The translations under genes and the position numbers were made by a program. From Paramyrothecium sp. XJ0827 (taxonomy: Eukaryota > Ascomycota > Sordariomycetes > Hypocreales > Stachybotryaceae), in NCBI GenBank assembly GCA_020881915.1, contig JAJFPB010000002.1, positions 3,844,001 to 3,908,000 on the forward strand: a stretch of DNA of 64,000 bases. Direction: 5' to 3'. Positions within the stretch are counted from its first letter, which is position 1. Each line of letters starts with the position of its first letter. The notes beneath the pieces were generated by a model. That model worked only from the letters and a program-made list of their open reading frames with translations. It was not told the DNA's origin and did no database searches. Positions 57,057-64,000 of this stretch are shown piece after piece.

Positions 57057-58711
57057 TCACATGACAACGCAGCATCCGCAGCCGCCCTTCTCTTCCGTTT
57101 CCTCTTGCTTGTCCTGGGCGGTTGGAGGGGGCTGCTCGGCGCGAGGCTGTTGCTGCGGACGGGGTGGCTGTGGAGCGGTTGCGGCGAGCGGGCTGGGAAG
57201 AGGGCTCAAGTTGGTCTTGTCTGCGATTTTGGGCATCGTCGAGTAGGAGCCTGGTCGCGTGAGCGGGCTCTTGGGGGGTTCGGGGCTTCTAGGGATGGCG
57301 TCCGCTTTCAGTGGCCACTGGTCTTGCTGCGGCTCGGTTTGTTGGGTCTCCTCGGCGGGTGCCTTTTCCGCCTCCGGGGGTTTGAGGAAAGCGTTGTCGT
57401 TCAAGGGTCGGAAGTCCTTGTCGTAAACATCCCCAAACTTGCCCTCCTTCTCCCACTTCTCCTGCTGCAGTCGGCGGGCAACGGTAGGGAGCAGCTGCTG
57501 GTCAGGAGGCAATCGAGGGTCGGGCTTGTACGAGTTGATCATCCAGGGTGGGTCGCCTTCGGGCTGCTTGAGCTCCCCGGATCGGGTAGACGGTCTGGTC
57601 CCGCCGCTGGACGCGTCCCTTCCCTGGCCGGATCGCGTTTTCGGTCTCCCAGCAGATGAAGGAGGCTTGGACGGCGCGGAAGACTTGCGCGAGCCAGCGG
57701 GCGTCTTCTTGGGCGACGTGTTGGAGGCTTCCGTCACGGATCGCTTCCCAAAAGACGTCCCAAGCGCGTTGTTAGGATCAAAGTCTCTCGCACCGCCACT
57801 AGCACTACGAGCGCGGGTTTTGTGATACAACAACTGATCGTCCTCGGGGCTCTCGGACTGCTTCCGCCCTCCGGACCGGTCGAGGTAGTCGAGCGGAATC
57901 GGTGCAGGGCTGGTTTTGGCAACGGGGATCCGCGAGCCTCCTTTGCCGGTGTTGGAAGCAAAGTACGTGTGGGCTTCTTCCTCTGCAATCTCCTCGGGGG
58001 TCCTGAGATCCCAGGCCGGTGGTGGGGCCTCCAATGCGTGTTGCTCGACGGCGGTCGAATTCTTCCTGGATCGGCTGCGGCTCTGTTCTGACGCATCCGT
58101 GCCTCGCCTCAGCCGGCTCTGGCTCCTGTCCCGTCTCTGTTTGCTAGGTGCACGAGCCCGTGGGATGAAAATACCGGCAGCCTGAAGCTCTTCGCTCTCA
58201 ATCTTCGCCAGCTTGTCGCGGTGGATCCATTTTGACTCTTCAGTCTCCATGTCCGGGCTGGTGGCGCCCGAATTGATCCGTACGTAGTCGTTGTTTGGAT
58301 GGTGAATAAGTCCTAGACCATCCACGGAGTTGGATCTCGCTGATTTGAAGTCAGCCGAGGTGGGTGACACGATTTCGTGCTCCGCCGCACCCTCCCATTG
58401 ACTCCCGTACAGATCGTCTGCTGACGGCATCTTGCGGGAGGCCATCTGGGAGCCGCCATTGTACGTTGCGGAGGCTTCGCCTTGGGAGAAGGTTGGCGAC
58501 TTTGCATTGTCTACGTGGGAGTGGCCATGGTAGTTGCTGTTGGATTTCTGGTCGCGTGGGTTAGCATTGCCAGCTGTCGGGGTTGCAAACATCAACCCCT
58601 GAACGCCGTCGTGCTCACCTGTCTGTAGCCCCAGGGAAGGTCATCTCCATGGCTACTCGTTGGTGGTGTCAAGGCTGTTGTGGCTGCGGTGGCCGAAGAC
58701 ACAGCAGCCAT
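57057..58711 (-). CDS. teaR: TeaR-like prenylated cell-end marker protein
   Basis: In Aspergillus, TeaR anchors the kelch protein TeaA to the plasma membrane at growing hyphal tips through prenylation. The exons are 58619-58711 and 57057-58547 (527 aa), with a 71-nt intron (GTGAGC, GCTAAC branch, CCAG). The N-terminus has the family-like segment LTPPTSSHGDDLPW. Most of the protein is disordered, rich in Ser, Pro, Lys and Arg, with one conserved-looking middle stretch (ESKWIHRDKLAKIESEELQA, then PAWDLRTPEEIAEEEAHTYF) and a second near PPWMINSYKPDPRLPP. The C-terminus is KGGCGCCVVM, a CaaX box with Met, predicting farnesylation, plus two adjacent cysteines that could be palmitoylated. Homology is judged from architecture and short motifs. 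The symbol follows that assignment. Confidence 0.72.
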
Positions 58712-60713
58712 GTTTGACAAATGCGAGACCCAAGCAGCCTGCGGGGGCTTTGTTATTGTTCGGAGGCTAGCGTAGTCGATGACGAGGTGTCGCGAGGTAG
58801 GCCACGTCGTTTACCTTGCCAACATACGGTGATTGACGATACCGTGCGGGCTATGGAGCGACTCGGCGTACGTGATGGAGGGAATTGAGAAGCTGTTCGT
58901 GCGTCGCCACCACCGAACGTGGGCTCGGGGCAACGGCGCAGGCTGACGGGCTGTTCTCGGCGTACGAAAGACTGACGACGGCGCGATTCTGGACGAGGCG
59001 GTCCTGCGGGCCAGTCTGCCGAAGCCCGAGTGGTGAGGGCAGCGGAGGATGGCTCGTCGCTGAAGCAGTTCGCAGGTGCTCGTTGCGGCAAACAGAAATC
59101 TTCAGGGTTGACGACGGAGGTTGGGGGTTGGAAGAAAGTCACGAAGCTCCAATGGTCTGCAATTTCGCAAGGGCTGGTTGGCGGGTTTGCTTTGGGCGGT
59201 ACCTTGCTGTGTCCCACTGCAGCAGAGAGGCCCGTTCGCCCACTGCGACCCCGGTCCTGCGGCCCACTGACACCACCCAACAGTACGGAGTAATAATTAA
59301 AAAGCGACCAGGTCCGCACAGGTTGTCCTATTGCAGACTGGCCGTGGCAGCAAGCCAATTTCTCCTTTGCCGGGAAAGGCGTGTTCCCTGGCGCCTCCGT
59401 CGATGCTTGATCTCGAACGCCGCTCACCACATCTTGGCCTGCTGGCGTCGGTCGTGTTTGTAGCCTCCCCCGCACGTAGATACGCTCGTTTACAGTGCAC
59501 TCAGATGGAGCCCCTATGCACGACACGGGGCCCCTTCGACATGCAGCTCGGGTCTGCTAGGTGCATCGACGGCCGATAGCAGAGGCAGACTATGCACGCT
59601 GAGTGGACGGGAGGTCGACGGCCGAGACCGGGGTCCAAGCAGCGCAGGTCACGAATCAGATACGCCAACTCGCAACGGCGGAGATCCCGTGTCGCGGGCG
59701 GATGCAGTCCATGTTTTCTTTTTCACTGTTTCTCCTTAGTTGGCCCTTGCCCGTGACTGCAATCAACAGGCGCACTATCAAGGCTGGAACATTAAACGCC
59801 CACTTGTATAATTTGACCACCTCTGCTGTCAAGGATCTAGGCCGGTACGGACAAGGGGCGGGGATGTCACCAAGTGGTACCGAAATTGCCATCCGGTGGC
59901 ACGGTACTCATCTGACCTGCGCCGCGTACCTTGAGAGCAAACGGCCGACTTCCGAGCTCAGCAGAAACAATGTTTCATGGTGGATGGGCGGGAAAATTGA
60001 CTCATGGTGTCGGAGAGTTGTTTCAATCTCATGATGGTTCTCGAATTGCATAAAATAGTGGTTGTCGCGAGCATGGAGCGTCATCATCTCATGGCTCAAT
60101 GTCCACCATGAACCGGGTACCCGCTATCAAGGGCCAGGTAGCTTGCACGGAAGCCAAGTAAGGTAAGACCGGGTTCACACTCGGCAGTCACTCACTAAAT
60201 GTACGACCGTTGGCCGTTGACATCAATTACACCTTCAGTGGGGAGCCCCACGGCCTTCTTTCATCAACCTCCCGACCCTCACATCACTCACGACTTGTGC
60301 TGGCGCATATGCGCAATCATTACTGTTAAGCATAATTATGCGTTCAATCGTCGGCTTGCATTCGTTACCCCGCAAGATGCCTTCTCACGGCTACTCGAAG
60401 GCATGATCAAGTCGCTCATTAACGACCAGCAAAGACTGTCCGGATACCGACTGAATCTCAAGCAATTCAGGTCAAACGGCAGACGTTTCGAATGAAGCGG
60501 ATATCTTGTCGTCACCATCAATCACTCGGCTGATTCAAGGCACCCTTGTTCCACCTATTGACCTCTTGGAGGGAGGAGTTGGCCGCCTTGCCTGTTCACG
60601 TTCTGGGCTGGTTCACTATCGCAACCACCTTGCAGGCCTGGAACGACAAGACCTCTAAAGGCGACAGTGAGGTTGCTGTGGGCTTCAGTCGGCCTCTCGA
60701 GTCCACGAGGAGA
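58712..60713. other. Divergent intergenic region, about 2 kb
   Basis: No convincing gene. A minus-strand open frame at 58753-59526 (257 codons) has Pro/Arg/Ser-rich, non-protein-like composition and sits just upstream of the TeaR start, so it is probably leader or promoter sequence. Confidence 0.45.
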
Positions 60714-61941
60714 ATGGCGGCTCCAGTGCTTCGTCGCACTCGCATCGTGTGCATTTCTGATACTCACAACTCCTTGGTTAATCTGCCAGCGGGGGATGTG
60801 CTCATACATGCAGGCGATTTAACGAACCAGGGCAGTTACTCAGAGGTTGGTCCATGCCTCCTTGTCTTGATGGTGCGCTGACATGGTGTCAGTTGTCTCG
60901 AACGGTGCGCTGGTTGGAAAATGCCAACTTCGAGGCCAAGATTGTCATAGCTGGTGTGTATCGTCCTACCTGCTCGTTTGATGCCACGGCGCTGATCAAG
61001 CAGGCAACCATGACATCACGCTGGACGAGTCCTTCTATGCTGATCACGGACTTTACTTTCACAATCAAAACGTTCAATCGCCGACGGAGTGCATTGCGTT
61101 GTTGCAGTCTTCGCCATCCATCACCTACCTCCGCCACTCCTCAGCGACGATCCGCTTGCAATCTCCAGCCGGCCCTCGCACACAGTTTACTGTCTTTGGC
61201 TCGCCTTACTCCCCTCGCCACGGCCTTTGGGCATTCTACTACGACGCTCCAAATCATCGCACCAACTTCTCCGAACTCACCAACCTGTGGCAGGCCATCC
61301 CCTTGAGCACAGACATAGTGGTTACGCACACGCCACCGCGAACGCACTGTGACGAAACCGACGAGCGTCGGGCTACTGGCTGCGAAGCTTTACGAAGAAG
61401 CCTCTGGCGAGTTCGCCCCCGGCTGGCCGTCTGTGGCCACATCCACGACGGGCGAGGTGCCCAGCGAGTGACGTGGGATTTGCAGGCGCGCAATGTCTCT
61501 TATGCCGAAAAGAGCGTGATCCGATGGGAGGACCCGGGAGCCGGGAACAAGAAGCTCAGCCTGGTGGATCTGACGGGTCGTAAATCGCCCTCTCTTGCCA
61601 ACGATGGCTCCCACCCCGGCAGGTCGACTGCACATTCGTCATCTGCCTCGGTTCCTGAGCCAGGAGGCCTTGGTCCTTCACAGTCTAGCCAGGTCACCTT
61701 TAGCTCGGGGGACGTTGATGCCCAAGTTCTCGGGAGCACTGTTGGGCTCGGCGGGGATCCCGCATCTGGACGATGCGATCAAGAGGCTTTGGCCGGGCGG
61801 ATGGGGAGGCTAGAGACGTGCGTAATCAACGCGGCGATTATGAAGAGCCGGTACCCGCACGTAGGAGGGAAACAATACAATAAACCAATCGTGGTCGACC
61901 TAGATTTGCCTGTATGGGATGCAAATGACGCCGCGGCCTGA
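60714..61941 (+). CDS. Calcineurin-like metallophosphoesterase
   Basis: The exons are 60714-60845, 60893-60953 and 61004-61941 (376 aa); introns of 47 and 50 nt keep phase. Metal-ligand motifs stand in order: D16-x-H18 (CISDTHN), D35 (HAGDLTN), GNHD at 65-68 rebuilt across intron 2, H in VVTHTPPRTH and the paired His of CGHIHDGRG. This spacing fits the soluble family that includes MPPED1/239AB-type phosphodiesterases and ser/thr phosphatase-like proteins. The last 110 residues, after ARNVSYAEKSVIRWEDPG, are Ser/Gly-rich and followed by a short conserved tail (CVINAAIMKSRYPHVGGKQY). The substrate is unknown. The ATG at 60714 is chosen because the upstream open frame has no ATG. Confidence 0.87.
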
Positions 61942-62887
61942 GTTCACGAGGGCATTTTCAGATGGGGTATAGGGTAGCCGTGGGTTGGGTTGAATTGATA
62001 CCCAACTTTGGGGCTCAGCTGCATCAAAGAAAGTGCCGTTAACAAATGAGAGCATGAGGCTGTCGAAGTTCCTTGAATTATTCGCCATAGTTCTTGGGCT
62101 TCCAGGGCTGCTGATGCATGATGTGGTGTCCCGATCACAACAAGTTTATGCATCGCTTGTCATGTACGAACCCGCAGAGAGCGCCGGGCTTTCTTTAGGG
62201 GAAGGAATCATCGGGACAACTGTGACGTCGAGATACCACCGAAACACACACAGACACGACGATTGTCGTAAGACACGCAGTCGTTCTTGATGTCATTGCA
62301 CTGCGGAGACGAAAGCATTGCATGGAAAGACCACATGTAAGGCGGTGGCTGGGTTGGCTTGTCTGGGTTCGTTACCATCGAGACAGCATTGACTTAGCTG
62401 CGTCTGTCTTTGCATACAGGAGAAGAGGCAATACCGCCTGTGCAATCACTCTTGTACACATGTAGACAATGCAATCGCGGACCCAGATTGCACTCCATGA
62501 CGAGCTTTCTCCGACGCATTGTAACAGCCCTTGCTCAATATCAACCATGGCCGGTGGTTGGTCCAGCAACAGCAACAGCGTGCAGCGCAGCGAGACGACC
62601 CGCTGCCGGCTTGACAAGGTGCGACTGCAGCGGAGGCCCGTATCAGTCCCGCAGGACGTCTTGGCTCTGCTGCGTCTCTTGAACACATTGTTTGAAAATG
62701 GCATTATCCGACAGATGGCCAGCCAGCCAGCCAGCCATGTAAGTGGAGATGCAGCTCCGTTGGCACGGGCAACTTGCTCACCGCCAGAGGCACGAGCAAC
62801 GCCGGTCCCGCTCCTGCAACCACTAGTTCGTGTAGACGCGATCGGGATTGTGTATGCGTACTTTTGCCGGGGACCCTTTAGCCTCAC
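61942..62887. other. Convergent intergenic region with small repeats
   Basis: No gene is supported. It contains a (CCAG)4 tract at 62719-62734. A plus-strand open frame at 62469-62954 has no motifs. Confidence 0.45.
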
Positions 62888-63522
62888 TCAGCTCGAGTCG
62901 AAAAGAGACTGGTGTCGCTGCGCCTGGAGCTCCATCGGCTTGTCGAGCTCGTGACCAAGCGGCAGCCCCAAGCTCCCGTGGAAAAGGAGAGCCCCCTCTC
63001 TCTGCATGAACGGCGCCCATCGCAAGCGGTACCAGAGCTCCGCCGGGCCCTGCCCAGACGCGCGAAGGAAGCGGAGGGGCAGCTGCTTGTCTGTGGCCAT
63101 CTGCAAGGTCCACCCTTTGCCCCGCGTTTAGCGCCAATCGATCACTGGGTTGCCCCCAAGGGACGGCTTCCACAGGCGCAAGGGGCAGACGCGGATCAAG
63201 GGCATTCAGTGGTACTGACACTGACAGGCCACGGCAGCGGGGGAGAAATTCCCCGAACCATCCCATCAGGCTGAGCACCGCTGCTGTCCAGGAGAGGGAG
63301 GTGGCTCTCGGCCCCCGTGTCGTCCCTCTGATAAAGAAACCACTGGGTCGTAGGAACCCGTGTCCATCTTACATGGTTCGGTCCTGCGAGAGCAAGGGCG
63401 TCTGCAGATTCTGAGGCATCCGGGGCGGCAGACAATGTAAGTGAGATAGAGGCCTGCATCAAACAACCGGCAAGGAATCCCCTCACAAGCCCCGCCGTTT
63501 CCAATTGAGCCTTGGGAGACAT
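62888..63522 (-). CDS. Small hypothetical protein, two exons, 177 aa
   Basis: The proposed exons are 63216-63522 and 62888-63114. The 101-nt intron has GTACCA, a GCTAAAC branch and AAAG acceptor, with phase matching. The start at 63522 is the first ATG of the frame. Residues 8-30 are moderately hydrophobic (LVRGFLAGCLMQASISLTLS) and could be a signal or anchor. Further on are WTRVPTTQWFLYQRDDTGAE and, in exon 2, LPLRFLRASGQGPAELWYRL and GSLGLPLGHELDKPMELQ. The composition is protein-like across the splice, which is the main support. I do not recognise the family. It could also be a lineage-specific secreted protein. Another possible upstream exon at 63575-63818 reads MPSITFDRTTTHVV but does not join clearly. 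Confidence 0.42.
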
Positions 63523-64000
63523 GCTGGACGCAGGATTGTGAGAGGTAGAGTGATCAGTCAAAGTGCACTATTGCCTAGCCGGCCGTGGCACTGGCGATCG
63601 TGCTTGATATTGCACTTTCGGCCGGCGCTGGTAAGTCCCCTTCCAATGAGGGGAGCGAAATATCCGCCAACGAAAGACGAGAGAAACCCGAGCGCACCAC
63701 CGCTGCAGAGGCTCCGGGCCTAATGGTTTGGTTGAAGCGGCTTCCTTGACGTGGGACCAGTGTCTGCTGACGAACCACGTGGGTGGTAGTACGGTCGAAG
63801 GTGATGGATGGCATGAGCTGGATGGCTTGACAGGGTACTGAAGACATTTACTGCCTCAGAGACAATTTCTACGGGACGGTCAGATTTCACGCCAATCTAG
63901 CACATCCAAACAAGTGGGATGGTGGCAGCCGCGGCAAATGTGGATGCGCGGTGTGGTGGAAGAGGAAGTCATCTGCATCCGAAACGGATGGATGTGAACG
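63523..64000. other. Window end, no complete gene
   Basis: A minus-strand open frame around 63575-63818 might be a 5' exon of the neighbouring small gene. The rest shows nothing. Confidence 0.4.

Noticed and set aside
58753..59526. Minus-strand open frame of 257 codons upstream of TeaR
   Set aside because: Low-complexity Pro/Arg/Ser text, no ATG-led domain; more likely promoter or leader of the TeaR gene.
1..64000. CRISPR arrays, bacterial operons or phage genes
   Set aside because: Spliceosomal introns and eukaryotic gene families throughout; no regularly spaced repeats with unique spacers.

Overview
This window is nuclear DNA of a filamentous ascomycete, most likely a Sordariomycete and plausibly Hypocreales. 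Evidence: most genes carry short introns (about 45-110 nt) with GTnnGT donors and CTAAC/CTGAC-type branch sites, coding DNA is GC-rich, both strands are used without operons, and the gene families are typical of Pezizomycotina (HET-domain proteins, a CorA-like incompatibility-associated membrane protein, a TeaR-like prenylated polarity protein, an NmrA-like protein). The exact genus cannot be read from the sequence. Exon boundaries were worked out by eye from reading-frame continuity and splice signals.

Layout. (1) 0.7-9 kb: a small unknown gene; a large minus-strand gene joining ankyrin-like repeats, one membrane segment and C-terminal zinc fingers; an F-box gene; and pri2 (DNA primase large subunit) with an MluI cell-cycle box upstream. 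(2) 9-24.4 kb: a gene desert of about 15 kb holding only one small CxxC/CxxC protein plus simple repeats. (3) 24.4-27.2 kb: an NmrA-like oxidoreductase and a peroxisomal-type acyl-CoA thioesterase. (4) 27.8-44.8 kb: an accessory block containing two multi-frameshift pseudogenes, an intron-containing tRNA-Thr, a CorA-like membrane protein, an intact HET protein, a PD-(D/E)XK-like protein, a short-chain dehydrogenase whose catalytic Tyr and Lys are replaced, and a HET gene broken by an 81-bp tandem duplication plus a 1-nt deletion. (5) 45.4-63.5 kb: conserved metabolism and cell biology, namely an AhpD-like protein, succinyl-CoA:3-ketoacid CoA transferase, an FBPase/SBPase-family sugar phosphatase, an MFS transporter, a glutathione S-transferase, a PsiD-type decarboxylase, TeaR, a metallophosphoesterase and a small unknown two-exon gene.

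How the genes relate. The core genes do not form one pathway, and they are packed convergently or divergently with spacers of about 100-600 bp. The 27.8-44.8 kb block looks like a rapidly evolving self/non-self recognition region: two HET genes, a CorA-like gene of the type often found beside HET genes, a nuclease-fold protein, a kinase-like pseudogene and several decayed neighbours. The items most worth following up are the ankyrin/TM/zinc-finger architecture, the degenerate SDR, the 81-bp duplication in the HET gene, the nuclease-like protein and the PsiD-type decarboxylase.
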